60,567 bases of DNA, from contig JAUCBJ010003447.1 in NCBI GenBank assembly GCA_032718475.1, forward strand, positions 1 to 60,567, written 5' to 3'. Below are positions 1 to 11,737 of this stretch, piece by piece (the first letter of the stretch is position 1; every line of letters starts with the position of its first letter). This DNA comes from Nemertoderma westbladi (lineage: Eukaryota > Xenacoelomorpha > Nemertodermatida > Nemertodermatidae). The translations under genes and the position numbers were made by a program. The notes under the pieces are model-generated. The model had not been told where the DNA came from, ran no database searches, and saw nothing but the letters and a program-made list of their open reading frames with translations.

Positions 1-1265
1 ACAGTGAACAATATTGCCAATGTAGGCGAGATATTTTTTTACTGATACTACTGATCATAATCTATGTATCTTTCAAACGAGTTAATGTAGTGAAACGACG
101 CCTTTCGTGGAGGAAAGCAATAAGCATACTCAAATGATCAATATTTATGACGATTAAAGGTCTTGAGCCACGCCTATTATGAAACATTATTATTAGTTTA
201 CCATATAGCTATTTCGTGCTTCACATCTGTCGCATTGAATACAGCATGGAGTGCGCCACAACTGCTTTCGAAGTAGCAATGTAGACGAAGGTTCAAATCC
301 GACCAAATCTTACAATTTCGCACTCTTGTGTCCTTGGGCAAGACATTTTTGTTAGCGGATTCACCCTGATAAGCACTTCCAACCTATAAAATGGGGGGGG
401 GGGGGGGGAGGGGGCAATTTAACAAGTTGGCAATGAGGTATATCCAATAAGACATACCAACCAAGGGATGACATATCAACTGACTATGGTTTCCCAGGTT
501 AAATTCAGGCATTTACTGCTTATTTAGTGTGGGGTGCTCGTGTGTGATATAATGCTTCTCTCTAATTTTACGATCAGCCCCGGTTCCTTATGATGAAGTT
601 CTTTGTCCAGTTGTTGTGGCATGTGTAGCAGACCGTGTTGTGGGAGGCTGGACAAGGTTCTCTACAGTAGTAAGGGTGTAGCACTAACAAGAAGTTGTTT
701 CTGTTTGGGTCCCAGTGTACTAACTAGTCGGATTTGGTGGCAAGACCTGGATAAATTGATAACTTGTTGGATGTGTCTGTGGAAGTTTTGATTAATGAAG
801 GGAGTAACAAAAGAGATGTGCGGGTTTGGTTAGGCCCGATGCAATTATGAGCTTTCATCTTTCATCACCCTTCTTCCATCCCAACTTTCATCTTCCATCT
901 TTCAAAAGATCTCAATTCACACATGAGCTTTCATCATCCAAGTAAATATATTGCCTAGTAGTCCGGCAGCAAAGTGTTGAACCTTGCAATTTTATACCCA
1001 TAAAATGTCTCATAAGTTTAATGACCACAATACCATACTAATCGATATTAGGGAGGGTGTCGCTCTCTCAGCCTTGAGCAATTTGAATAAAACGTGTTTC
1101 CATGTCAACAGTATGGTGGCCCATAACGGACATCACTACAACCAAAGACTCTCCATAGACCACCAATACCAAACCAATTGTTTGTGGCTGTCACGGCAGC
1201 ACGGCAGTACGGCAACACAGCATTTGTTTGTTGTTGTCACAACACTATGACAATTGTTTGTGGTT

Positions 1266-2679
1266 CCCTGTTGAAAATCCCTGCTACACATACTAAGTAC
1301 TTGTAAAGTCTACTTGTTATCTTCTTAACAAGTACTTGCCAAGATATGTAAAGTATATCACTTAATAAGCCAAATCTTTCTATGAATGTAAAGTTTTTAT
1401 TAGGCACTTGGTAATTGTAAACAGTATGTCATGTAAATAGAAAGTAATTATAAATTTATCAATGCAAATTATAATATAAACCTCAAACGTGAGACTGCAA
1501 TCACTGCACTGTGCATGTGTGTGCATGTTCTGTGTAGATGGGAGGGGGGTGGGGTGTACCTTATCCCAATCCCTACATCCTACATTCTACAGGCCTACAC
1601 CTACAATACCCTATACATTTAGAACAGGAAACAGCAGAGTATATATGAAAATATTTAATCCATAGTGATATGAGAGTATCCTTGATATATTTTGGTGATG
1701 ACCCACATATTCGTATTCGATTAGTTACATTAATATAATTAATCTTATTTTCAGACAAAATAGAATATTCATATTGATAAATCTACGACAATTTATTAAC
1801 TTAAAGACCTTGTAATAGGTCATTTGACATTTTATATCTATTCAAAAATGTAAATAATACACAAAAGCAATTGAAGCATAAGAAAATAATGTTTTGCGAT
1901 TAAAAAAATCTATCTTGCGATATTAATAGCTTGAACATTCCAACGCCGATATATCTGCTTTATCTCAACAAAATTTCATGGTATTTGGTATAAACAAAAC
2001 AAAGTTTTTCGGCATTCTTTCTTCATAATTTTATTTTCTTATTTCTTTCTAACAAATCAGCTTTGTTAATCAGAGGAATCACTCATTAAATCACCAAAAA
2101 TGAACGCAAAACTGAATAATGTAATAGGAATGCTAAATATTCATTTGTTTTGGTTCATATTCAATTTCGATCCAGTTAGGACGTTAAATTACCTAATGTC
2201 AATGTCCCAATTTGATATATTACTAACAACGTCAGCATTTTTTTTACCTATATTAAACGATATTTCATAGAAGTTCAGATTCTCAGGAAAAAAGTACCTC
2301 GTGGACGTCATGTGCTTCCTAGAATAGCTGCATTCAGACCTGACAACTGGTAGGCCCCAATGAAACTACTGAACTGTTGTATGTAATACAGTGACATTGT
2401 TATGCCTAGATTCAGGCAAGTACAAGCTCGCCCAACAACTAACAGTACTGCAGTAAGCCTATATCTGCATATGCAATACTTTGCAGGAACATGGCAAGTA
2501 CCTGCAAAATATAAGTGAGCAAAGTAACACTTGCAATATTTATTAAAAATAAAGAAATAACTTACATGCTCTAATAAGTTTACCAAATTTTTGTTACTAA
2601 ACATATTTTCACAAGTGTAATAAACTGATAGCAAGGAACTTGCAAATCTTAGGAAATGTACTATGAATTTTCAACAGGG
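1266..2679. mobile_element. Non-autonomous TIR DNA transposon (1.4 kb), insertion proven by paralogous empty site
   Basis: The element begins CCCTGTTGAAAAT and ends with its inverted complement ATTTTCAACAGGG. It sits between TGTGGTT and TTGTCACGG, whereas copy 2 of the surrounding unit reads straight through as TGTGGTTGTCACGG near 8330. That gives a 2-bp TT target duplication or a very short one of uncertain register. Subterminal AAGTACTTG-type motifs occur at both ends (about 1296, 1330, 2409, 2483). No transposase ORF is present. The superfamily is not clear: the short duplication and CCCT ends do not fit hAT, Tc1 (TA) or piggyBac (TTAA) neatly. Confidence 0.85.
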
Positions 2680-2935
2680 TTGTCACGGCAGCACGGCAGT
2701 ACGGCAACACAGCATTTGTTTGTTGATGTCACAACACTACGGCAATTATTTGTTGCTGTCACAACACTACGGCAGCACGGCACTATGGCAACACAGCAAT
2801 TGTTTATTGCTGTCACTACACTACGACAATTGTTTGTGGCTGTCACGGCAGCACGGCACTACGGCAGTATGGCAACATGGCATTTGTTTGTTGCTGTCAC
2901 AGCAGTACAGCAAGCAGCAGGTGATTTCACAACAA
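2680..2935. repeat. GGCAGCACGGCACTACGG-type minisatellite, copy 1
   Basis: Imperfect tandem units combine 'ACGGCAACACAGCA', 'TTGTTTGTTGCTGTCAC' and 'AACACTACGGCAA' blocks. The same array begins at 1190-1265 before the 1.4-kb insertion and continues after it, so the insertion landed inside the array. Long apparent reading frames in several phases are products of the repeat and are not taken as genes. Confidence 0.9.
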
Positions 2936-3049
2936 ATTCTGATTGGTTAACTTAGTTAACTTGAATTGCGCCAAATTTGAATGCCCTGGTTAGCTTTACC
3001 TGTTCAGCAATGCTGTATAGTATAAAGTGGTATGGTTGAATGTTTATTA

Positions 3050-3588
3050 GACAGTACTGCAGTAGTAGTAGCCAGTGGATACATAGATCCAGAGCCCTGC
3101 ACTGCCGCACTGTGTAGCCATGCACATCTGACACATGTCAGCATGTAGGTAGACTGTTGTACAGCTCAGCACGTCAGCAGCTGTATAGCAGAAGAGGGCA
3201 GGACGGACCGCGACCAGTCTGCTGGTGTGCTGATGCCAGGTACTGGTACGGAACGGCGGTATGCGGTAGGAGGCCTACTGCGGTAGGACAGTAGGAGAGA
3301 CCTACTCCTGTACTCAGGTGAAGAGTTTGGTAAATGTTGGATTGTTGGGTAGAATTGGGTGTTTAGTTTAGTAGGACCGGTTCAGCAGTACAGCAGTAGT
3401 ACACAGCGGCAGCACAGTACCTGAATACTGTAGTACAGTACCCTACCTGTACAGTATTTGGCTTCAGATGGCAGAATCTGAGGACCTAGGCTACCTACTG
3501 TCCACTGACCTACAGACCTACCTTACGGTACCTAGCTGATTTCACATATATCGGTAAGCGGTATCGACTACAACCAGTCACCAGTAAT
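3050..3588 (+). promoter_or_regulatory. GTACTG/CAGTAC-rich leader upstream of the HECT gene (copy 1)
   Basis: This 500-bp stretch ahead of the zinc-ribbon ATG is dense in CAGTA/TACTG words, including short inverted pairs such as TACTGTAGTACAGTA near 3430. The same sequence lies at 8700-9237 in copy 2. It may be a 5' UTR or promoter, but no TATA box or mapped start supports this, so the role is inference. Confidence 0.3.
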
Positions 3589-4880
3589 ATGTTTTGCTTA
3601 TACTGTGGAGTGAAAGTTCCGGATGTACTGTAGATGGGGCAAAATTCTGCCCTAACTGTGGTTTGTCAGCAACTGCTGGGGAAGTAGGCCTAACTAGGCC
3701 TACCGGGAGCGGTTATAGTGGTCTATGCCAGCCTAATGTAGTGGATCAGTCCTGCTCCGATACCAGTACTGGTATAAGTGCCGGTGGATCTGGTACCAGT
3801 ATCGATAGTTCTATAGGGTTAGGCTTGCTACCCTTTTCAGGTTTCCTAAAAAGTAAAAAGTGTGGACATATACATTCGGGAGCAGAACCATTATCAAAGT
3901 CCATTAAGATTAATCTGATGGAAGTGTCAATTTGGGCCTCAGCAATGAAGTATAATGCGAAGGAGGGTTGTTTGAAAACTATACGTGGTAAGAGGCTACC
4001 TATTAGGGTTCCCCCGGATGCCAACCACAACATTATATTACAACGAGCTTTTGAGAAGTTGTGCGGTTTGTTCACAGATGTTTTTAATGAAAGTTTATTG
4101 GTTGAGGATTTTGTTCTATGCTACACTGATGGTAAATTGGCAAACAAAATGCGACAACCCAATGACGATGATGATTTTTGTTTGAAGAAACTGAAAGACT
4201 ATCTTGAGAAAGATTATAACCGGATAACACTCGGTTTATGTTTGAAATCGGACTCTGAGAATTCAATTAAGGAGAAACTTAATACCGGTTGTTCGTTAGT
4301 TTCAAATTCTCTAGATCTAACTACTACCTTTTTACCAATGAGTAGGCCTATAAAACCGCAACTACCACCCTCAACTATATCCGAAGGAAGCAGTGCAATT
4401 GGAACAGCGGATATTATTGTATTGGATAGTAGTGATGATGAGGAATATCAGAATGTAAATCTGCAAATCAAAGACCCTGGTGGTTCTAGTTTCGAAATAA
4501 ACAGTAATAATAAATAGTGAAATATTCTCAGATATGTGTAGAATAACTAAAGACGATATTTCTATGTTAGAGGATTTATCAGTGAAATATGACTACACTG
4601 ATGAAACAGTTGATTATCACAAAATTCGACTACGCCGACGTGAAGTTCTAAATTACTTACTTGGTGGGATTGTAAATGTTCACCTGATGGAGCATATTAT
4701 AGTGCGATATGTATCAGAGGTTGGGATCGATCAGGGTGGACTTCGCCACGACGCATTTAGTTGTGCGATTTTAGCTTTAAAGGACTCATCGCTCTTCCTG
4801 GTTATTAATGATCGTATCGTCCCATCGCAAGCTGATATGTCCAATGTTCTCAATAATAAATTTACGCTGATTGGTAAATT
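3589..4880 (+). pseudogene. HECT-domain E3 ligase-like gene, copy 1 (3'-truncated)
   Basis: The ATG at 3589 opens a zinc-ribbon start (FCLYCGVKVPDV), but a TAG a few codons later breaks it; copy 2 lacks that stop. The frame then reads through a central module (EGCLKTIRGKRLPIRVP ... KDYNRITLGLC) to a stop at 4517. A second frame from 4534 carries the HECT N-lobe, including EVGIDQGGLRHDAF, and reaches NKFTLIGKL before homology ends at about 4880. HECT ligases form a thioester with ubiquitin on a C-lobe cysteine, which this copy has lost. Both copies share the TAG at about 4515 and the downstream ATG, so it may be ancestral (an unrecognised intron or frameshift) rather than recent decay. Multi-copy HECT genes with this central module occur in fish and invertebrate genomes. 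Confidence 0.75.
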
Positions 4881-6384
4881 GCTTGCCGGGTTTATCCCAG
4901 AAGGCCCTCACCCCGCTGGCCGTCACCACTCTCCCGCCCACCCAGTCCGTATCTGAGTGGCCGATCCTCTCAATGGGCGGCATCTCCCCGAACTCATCGT
5001 CATCTTCCTCCGTCGCTGGGAGTGGATCCAGACCCGGTATCCCGGTAGATCCACTGTGCCCCTTTCCGCCTTGGCTTCCACCCGTAACTTTCCACCCTTC
5101 CTGTTCCCTTGGTCTCTTTCTCATGAAATCGCCTCAGAGCCTGCTGGCATGGGCATCACTTGCAATCCCGATGTCAACTGTTTCGGCGATTCTTCCATCC
5201 ATCCCAGCTCCTCCCCCAGAAACTCGCCCGAGCTCCCTGATCCCCACCTCAGCTCGTCCAAGTTCTGGGCTTCGAACCCGTAATCCTCTCCCCTTATGTC
5301 CGCCTCTCTCTCATCCACTTCCCTCCTTTCTCGCCTGGCGACTTCTTCCAGTCGCTTCTCCTCGACTCTATCCGCTTCCAGCTTCTCCCATCTCTTGTAT
5401 GGTGTATCCACCTCTCTGTCTACTAGGTGCCGGCTGTTGTAGTACACCGACTCGCCCTTCAGCCCCGGGTGGTCTACCAGACCTTCGAAGGCCACCTTAA
5501 AGGCTCTTCTGCAGTTTAGAGGTGCTCCTGCCAGCAGAAACGCCGTTGGATCGCTTCCGATAACCACGGCCATGAATAGGTTTACTAAACCTATCATTAT
5601 CCAATCCTCCTGTAGAATATATCTCTTCTGATATATCTTTATCGCTCCTCTCCAGAACTGATACACCTCCTGTTTCCCTAGCCTCACTCCCCATTTAAGC
5701 GAGTTCGCCAGCTCCACTCCATACTTCTCCCGGAACTTACCCCAGTCCAACGGCTTGTGGCAGACGAGCCCCATGAGCTGACCCGATCTCTCCGACGATC
5801 CTCTCCGCATCGTCGTGGATCGCCGATCCCACCTTCACCGTAGTCTTCTCCCTCACTAGGTCTTGCACCGCCCTTGGCAACCGGTTTAACTTTGGCCCGC
5901 TCTTCTTCCCGTAGGTTCCTATATCGAATAGAAAGATGTCTCCATTTGGCGCAGCCAAATGCAGTAGTATGGTTCTAGCCGATCCCGCTGACCCTCTTCT
6001 CAAGCCCTCGCCGTCCTCCACAGTCCCCTCGTCGTCTAGGACCATGTATCCGCCCCTACTCACAGACTCTACAAACCTCCTCCATTCCTTTCTCGGTGGT
6101 TCCCTCGGATACTTTGGTATCCTGAACTTCGCTTCGTCTCCCTTCACTAAGTAGTGAAAATGCTCGAGGATCGTGTTGTCCAGCGACGGTGTCCAGTAGG
6201 TCCTGACCAGTCGTCTCTCGTGCATCTCCCTGAAGTGGTCCTGCAGCGCTCGTGCTTTGTGACCCTTCACTAACGGCTTGTAGTATCCCCTTGTATTTTC
6301 CTCCAGATGCCTTTGCGTGAAGTCCACTAGTATCTCCTTTCCACTCCTCTCCGTCTTTCTCTTCTTAACTAGTCTCTCCGCCAT
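4880..6384 (-). pseudogene. WRN/RNase D-like DEDD 3'-5' exonuclease, frameshifted and 3'-truncated
   Basis: Minus-strand frames at 5737-6384 (ATG giving MAERLVKK), 5121-5810 and 4880-5124 together form one protein-like series. Exo I is seen as VLDDEG (near 6040), followed by ILLHLAAPNGDIFLFDIG; Exo II as KVGSAIHDD (near 5820); and a region like Exo III as YILQED (near 5610), with spacing Y-x4-D or Y-x3-E instead of the usual Y-x3-D. The first two frames overlap by 74 bp and need a frameshift between them. The second and third meet at an ATGA stop-start overlap at 5121-5124. The C-terminal part is charged (E/R-rich, probably coiled). The block is clearly GC-rich compared with AT-rich flanks. 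The left end runs into HECT-unit sequence near 4880, so the 3' end is lost. Family known, role here unknown. Confidence 0.65.
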
Positions 6385-6431
6385 TACGAACTTTCTCTCT
6401 CGCTCACCTTCTTGGTGGTGCCTTACCAAGG

Positions 6432-6981
6432 CTCAAGTAGATGAGTGATGTTTAGTAAGATGGTCTGTGTAGGTTCAGTAATGGCCTATCTCTTACAAAT
6501 CCTAATTTATACTATATTTTTTTTACGTATGCTTCCCCCAAAGTGCCAATTTTCCTAAATTTCGTAAATATGTCCGATACTTTAATTATAGTTCTAGAAT
6601 CCCTTACCTACTGTTACCATAATTTGTTCGATTTGCTGCTAATACTATTTTATTCTCTCTTAATGTGCTATTATCGGTTATGGCGGGTTATTTTTACTTA
6701 GATAACCCCTATAGTTTGTATACAGGAAAAACTAGCAATTCTCTACTGTGCTAGTTTCGTACCAGGCAACCTCCTGACCCTATATCAAACACCCTAAACT
6801 TACTCTATGCCCTAATCTAATCTAATCTAACTTACTCTAATTACATTAGTGTTTCGACCTACTGTAACGACAGACTGTAAAGCTGCAAAGTGGTAGCAAC
6901 GTTAACCATTACAAGGTTAACAACGGATCGATGATAAGTTTAAATAATATAACAAATAATTATTTATTGCATACAGTAAAG
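6432..6981. other. AT-rich spacer between exonuclease block and HECT unit copy 2
   Basis: No gene or known element seen. It contains a short CTAATCTAATCTAATCTAAC stretch near 6815, too short and too irregular to be telomeric. It also has the inverted words GTTAACCATTAC and ACAAGGTTAAC near 6900. Confidence 0.6.
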
Positions 6982-8159
6982 ACAGTGAACAATATTGCCA
7001 ATGTAGGCGAGATATTTTTTTACAGATACTACTGATCATAATCTATGTATCTTTCAAACGAGTTAATGTAGTGAAACGACGCCTTTCGTGGAGAAAGCAA
7101 TAAGCATACTCAAATGATCAATATTTATGACGATTAAAGGTCTTGAGCCACGCCTATTATGAAACATTATTATTAGTTTACCATATAGCTATTTCGTGCT
7201 TCCCATCCGTCGCATTGAATACAGCATGGAGTGCGCCACAACTGCTTTCGAAGTAGCAATGTAGACGAAGGTTCAAATCCGACCAAATCTTACAATTTCG
7301 CACTCTTGTGTCCTTGGGCAAGACATTTTTGTTAGCGGATTCACCCTGATAAGCACTTCCAACCTATAAAATGGGGGGGGGGGGCAATTTAACAAGTTGG
7401 CAATGAGGTATATCCAATAAGACATACCAACCAAGGGATGACATATCAACTGACTATGGTGTCCCAGGTTAAATTCAGGCATTTACTGCTTATTTAGTGT
7501 GGGGTGCTCATGTGTGATATAATGCTTCTCGCTAATTTTACGATCAGCCCCGGTTCCTTATGATGCAGTTCTTTGTCCAGTTGTTGTGGCATGTGTAGCA
7601 GACCGTGTTGTGGAAGGCTGGACAAGGTTCTCTACAGTAGTAAGGGTGTAGCACTAACAAGAAGTTGTTTCTGTTTGGGTCCCAGTGTACTACTAACTAG
7701 TCGGATTTGGTGGCAAGACCTGGATAAATTGATAACTTGTTGGATGTGTCTGTGGAAGTTTTGATTAATGAAGGGAGTAACGATAGGGATGTGCGGGTTT
7801 GGTTAGGTCCGATGCAATTATGAGCTTTCATCTTTGATCACCCATCTTCCATCCCAACTTTCATCTTCCATCTTTCAAAAGGTCTCAATTCATACATGAG
7901 CTTTCATCATCCAAGTAAATATATTGCCTAGTAGTCCGGCAGCAAAGTGTTGAACCTTGCAATTTTATACCCATAAAATGTCTCATAAGTTTAATGACCA
8001 CAATACCATACTAATCGATATTAGGGAGGGTGTCGCTCTCTCAGCCTTGATCAATTTGAATAAAACGTGTTTCCATGTCAACAGTATGGTGGCCCATAAC
8101 GGACATCACTACAACCAAAGACTCTCCATAGACCACCATTACCAAACCAATTGTTTGTG

Positions 8160-8560
8160 GCTATCAACGGCAGCACGGCACTACGGCAGTACGGCAACAC
8201 AGCATTTGTTTGTTGTTGTCACAACACTACAGCAATTGTTTGTTGCTGTCACAACACTATGGCAGCACGGCACTACGGCAACACAGCAATTGTTTGTTGC
8301 TGTCACAACACTACGACAATTGTTTGTGGTTGTCACGGCACTACGGCAGTACGGCAACACAGCATTTGTTTGTTGATGTCACAACACTAAGGCAATTATT
8401 TGTTGCTGTCACAACACTACGGCAGCATGGCACTACGGCAACACAGCAATTGTTTGTTGCTGTCACAACACTACGACAATTGTTTGTGGCTGTCATGGCA
8501 GCACGGCACTACGGCAGTATGGCAACACGGCATTTGTTTGTTGCTGTCACGGCAGTACAG
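8160..8560. repeat. GGCAGCACGGCACTACGG-type minisatellite, copy 2
   Basis: The same array as 2680-2935, here uninterrupted and longer, about 400 bp of alternating CACGGCACTACGGCAGTACG and TTGTTTGTTGCTGTCAC blocks. It lies about 700 bp upstream of the HECT gene start in both copies. Its trinucleotide-rich frames are open on the plus strand but have no domain. Confidence 0.9.
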
Positions 8561-9237
8561 CAAGCAGCAGGTGATTTCACAACAAATTCTGATTGGTTAA
8601 CTTAGTTAACTTGAATTGCGCCAAATCGAATGCCCTGGTTAGCTTTACCTGTTCAGCAATGCTGTATAGTATAGAGTGGTATGGTTGAATGTTTATTAGA
8701 CAGTACTGCAGTAGTAGTAGCCAGTGGATACGTAGATCCAGAGCCCTGCACTGCCGCACTGTGTAGCCATGCACACCTGACGCATGTCAGCATGTAGGTA
8801 GACTGTTGTACAGCTCAGCACGTCAGCAGCTGTATAGCAGAAGAGGGCAGGACGGACCGCGACCGGTCTGCTGGTGTGCTGATGCCAGGTACTGGTACGG
8901 AACGGCGGTATGCGGTAGGAGGCCTACTGCGGTAGGACAGTAGGAGAGACCTACTCCTGTACTCAGGTGAAGAGTTTGGTAAATGTTGGATTGTTGGGTA
9001 GAATTGGGTGTTTAGTTTAGTAGGACCGGTTCAGCAGTACAGCAGTAGTACACAGTGGCAGCACAGTACCTGAATACTGTAGTACAGTACCCTACCTGTA
9101 CAGTATTTGGCCTCAGATGCCAGAATCTGAGGATCTAGGCTACCTACTGTCCACTGACCTACAGACCTACCTTACGGTACCTAACTTATTTCACATATAT
9201 CGGTAAGCGGTATCGACTGCAACCAGTCACCAGTAAT

Positions 9238-11318
9238 ATGTTTTGCTTATACTGTGGAGTGAAAGTTCCGGATGTACATCAGGAAAAATTCTGCCCTAAT
9301 TGTGGTTTGTCAGCAACTGCTGGGGAAGTACGCCTAACTAGGCCTACCGGGAGCGGTTATAGTGGTCTATGCCAGCCTAATGTAGTGGATCAGTCCTGCT
9401 CCGATACCGGTACCGGTATAAGCGCCGGTGGATCTGGTACCAGTATCGATAGTTCTACAGGGTGTTAGGCTTGCTACCCTTTTCAGGTTTCCTAAAAAGT
9501 AAAAAGCGTGGACATATACATTCGGGAGCAGAACCATTATCAAAGTCCATTAAGATTAATCTGATGGAAGTGTCAATTTGGGCCTCAGCAATGAAGTATA
9601 ATGCGAAGGAGGGTTGTTTGAAAACTATACGAGGTAAGAGGCTACCTATTAGGGTTCCCCCGGATGCCAACCACAACATTATATTACAACGAGCTTTTGA
9701 GAAGTTGTGCGGTTTTTTACAGACATTTTTGATGAAAGTTTATTAGTTAAGGATTTTGTTCTATGCTACACTGATGGTAAATTGGCAAACAAAATGCGAC
9801 GACCCAATGACGATGATGATTTTTGTTTGAAGAAACTGAAAGACTATCTTGAGAAAGATTATAACCGGATAACACTCGGTTTATGTTTGAAATCGGACTA
9901 TGAGAATTCAATTAAGAAGAAACTTAATACCAGTTTGTTAGTTTCAAATTCTCTAGATCTAACTACTACCTTTTTACCAATGAGTAGGCCTATAAAACCG
10001 CAACTACCACCCTCAACTATATCCGAAGGAAGCAGTGCAATTGGAACAGCGGATATTATTGTATGGGATAGTAGTGATGATGAGGAATATCAGAATGTAA
10101 ATCTGCAAATCAACGACCCTGGTGGTTCTAGTTTCGAAATAAACAGTAATAATAAATAGTGAAATATTCTCAGATATGTGTAGAATAACTAAAGACGATA
10201 TTTCTATGTTAGAGGATTTATCAGTGAAATATGACTACATTGATGAAACAGTTGATTATCACAAAATTCGACTACGCCGACGTGAAGTTCTAAATGACTT
10301 ACTTGGTGGGATTGTAAATGTTCACCTGATGGAGCATATTATAGTGCGATATGTATCAGAGGTTGGGATCGATCAGGGTGGACTTCGCCGCGACGCATTT
10401 AGTTGTGCGATTTTAGCTTTAAAGGACTCATCGCTCTTCCTGGTTATTAATGATATGACTGATATGATTATGATTATTATATGATGAGATTGCTGATATG
10501 TCCAATGTTCTCAATAATAAATTTACGCTGATTGGTAAATTATTTGCTTTAATACTATTACATGGCCAGCAATTTTTGAGCATATTGCATCCCATTGTGG
10601 CCCATTACATTACATATGGAGATATTGATTACCCTTTCTGCCAACATGGGTTTCTTGAAGGATGTCCATATTACTTACATCTAAAAGATTCGAAATGCCT
10701 AGATCCTACTATGGAATATAATTGCTTGGAGCTTGGTCTCCGTCCTCCCACTGATAACTGCTACAATAAACTGACTGAATTTTATGATCAATTTGTTAAA
10801 GTTTACTACATATTTTCGAATAAATCCGCAATTGACGCTATTCGTGATGAATTTATCAAACACACCCCATATATTACAAAGGAGGTTATGTTTAAATTCT
10901 TGTGCAGCAATGTTAAACTCTTACTTGCAGATGTTATTGATAGTTGTATCATTGTCAATCATTCAGAAGATGGTTCGAATCGTCATCGGCAGGAAGTAGA
11001 TATTTTGTACTGGTTAGGTAGCGTGATGGAAGATATGGATACTAATAATGAAATTAGCGGAAGTATTGATGGTGAGATACGTTTTCTTTCAATGCCTGAC
11101 TTTAAACATTGGATATTCGGTTCACGGAATCCAGTAGCTGTTCCTGTGCTCACATTATGTTTAAACACTGTAGTGATAGCGACTGTTTGTGTCGCATTAA
11201 ATACTCAACTTGTGCATTCCAACTGACCATCCCATTACACATAGCACATAAGGAAGATATGTGTACCCTGTTAATTAAGTCCTGTTTGGAGTCAGGATCG
11301 AGTTTCGGTTCAGTTTGA
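9238..11318 (+). pseudogene. HECT-domain E3 ligase-like gene, copy 2 (frameshifted)
   Basis: The ATG at 9238 starts an intact zinc ribbon with paired cysteines (CLYCG ... CPNCG). A 2-base insertion near 9464 and a 1-base loss near 9714 break the central module. A TAG near 10,157 precedes the N-lobe (VGIDQGGLRRDAF). A short TGATATGA-type expansion at 10,453-10,490 interrupts the loop before NKFTLIGKLFALILLHG. The C-lobe is in two frames: the last part (YSTCAFQLTIP ... GSSFG, about 11,190-11,318) contains the likely catalytic cysteine and the usual F-G end, but is shifted from the preceding frame. Domain order is zinc ribbon, central module, HECT. As written it cannot encode a complete ligase. 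Confidence 0.8.
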
Positions 11319-11329
11319 CTTAGTGTTTT

Positions 11330-11735
11330 GTTATTTGAAATAGTTTATAAATTGTTGATTTTGTTAAAAAGTTGAGTTGTTTAATTTTTATAATGATAGT
11401 AATATTAGAATTACTACCTGAAATTGTGTTTATACATTGTTGATTTCGTTAAAAAGTTGAGTTATTTGGTTTTTATAAATTCACATTTTATTATAGAGGA
11501 GTGGGGGGGGGGGGGGGGGAGTGTGTCTGTGTGTGTATTTGTGTTTATTTTTTAACATTTAGTTATAGGGGGGGGGGGGGGGGGGGGGTGTTACTATTAT
11601 AATAACGTAGTTATTAATAACGTTAGTTAATAATAACGTAATAAATCTTAGTATTAAATTGTATTTACCGAATATTTCAATATTATCCCCACTTAGATAA
11701 TATAAATCTAAATAATTCTAGAGATTGCTGCCATG
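11330..11735. other. AT-rich stretch with two long G runs
   Basis: A sequence of roughly 95 bp containing TGTTAAAAAGTTGAGTTGTT is repeated once (about 11,345 and 11,440). Two G homopolymers of about 18-20 bases lie at 11,502-11,520 and 11,568-11,588, separated by a GTGTGTCTGTGTGTG microsatellite. No coding signal. Confidence 0.7.
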
Positions 11736-11737
11736 TC

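Larger units (their letters stand above)
1..4880 (+). repeat. Copy 1 of a long duplicated unit carrying a HECT-domain gene
   Basis: Bases 1 to about 4880 align almost continuously with 6982-10,545. The match covers the leader, a 70-bp-scale tandem repeat region, a GTACTG-rich stretch and the coding part. Small substitutions and indels throughout show that the copies have diverged. The copy is interrupted by a 1.4-kb TIR element at 1266-2679 and stops abruptly near 4880, where a GC-rich exonuclease block begins. Base 1 is a homologous position, so the unit may continue outside the window. This could be a segmental tandem duplication or two insertions of one mobile element; no TIRs were found for the unit. 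Confidence 0.9.
6982..11330 (+). repeat. Copy 2 of the HECT-domain unit
   Basis: Homologous to 1-4880, starting at the same base as the window edge in copy 1. It lacks the 1.4-kb insertion and extends about 800 bp further at the 3' side than copy 1, so it contains the C-lobe of the HECT domain that copy 1 has lost. After about 11,330 comes AT-rich sequence with a short 95-bp-scale duplication and long G runs. The poly-G run of about 10 bases at 7374 replaces an 18-base run with an extra GA-rich step in copy 1, which fits slippage. Confidence 0.9.

Noticed and set aside
1-60. Window base 1 as the true left end of the HECT unit
   Set aside because: It coincides with the window edge; copy 2 gives no terminal signature at 6982, so the true boundary is unknown.
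2656-2955. Overlapping plus-strand ORFs rich in TTLRQLFVAV (also 7957-8605)
   Set aside because: They come from translation of the minisatellite in several frames. Open in all phases and without a domain.
4880-6430. Bacterial contamination as explanation of the GC-rich block
   Set aside because: Motifs are of a eukaryote-type WRN/EXD exonuclease, there is no ribosome binding site or bacterial gene packing, and both sides join typical repeats of this genome. Mis-assembly remains possible.
6815-6835. CTAATCTAATCTAAC as telomeric repeat (also GGTTAGGGTTAG near 36,797)
   Set aside because: Only two to three irregular units in each place; no array.
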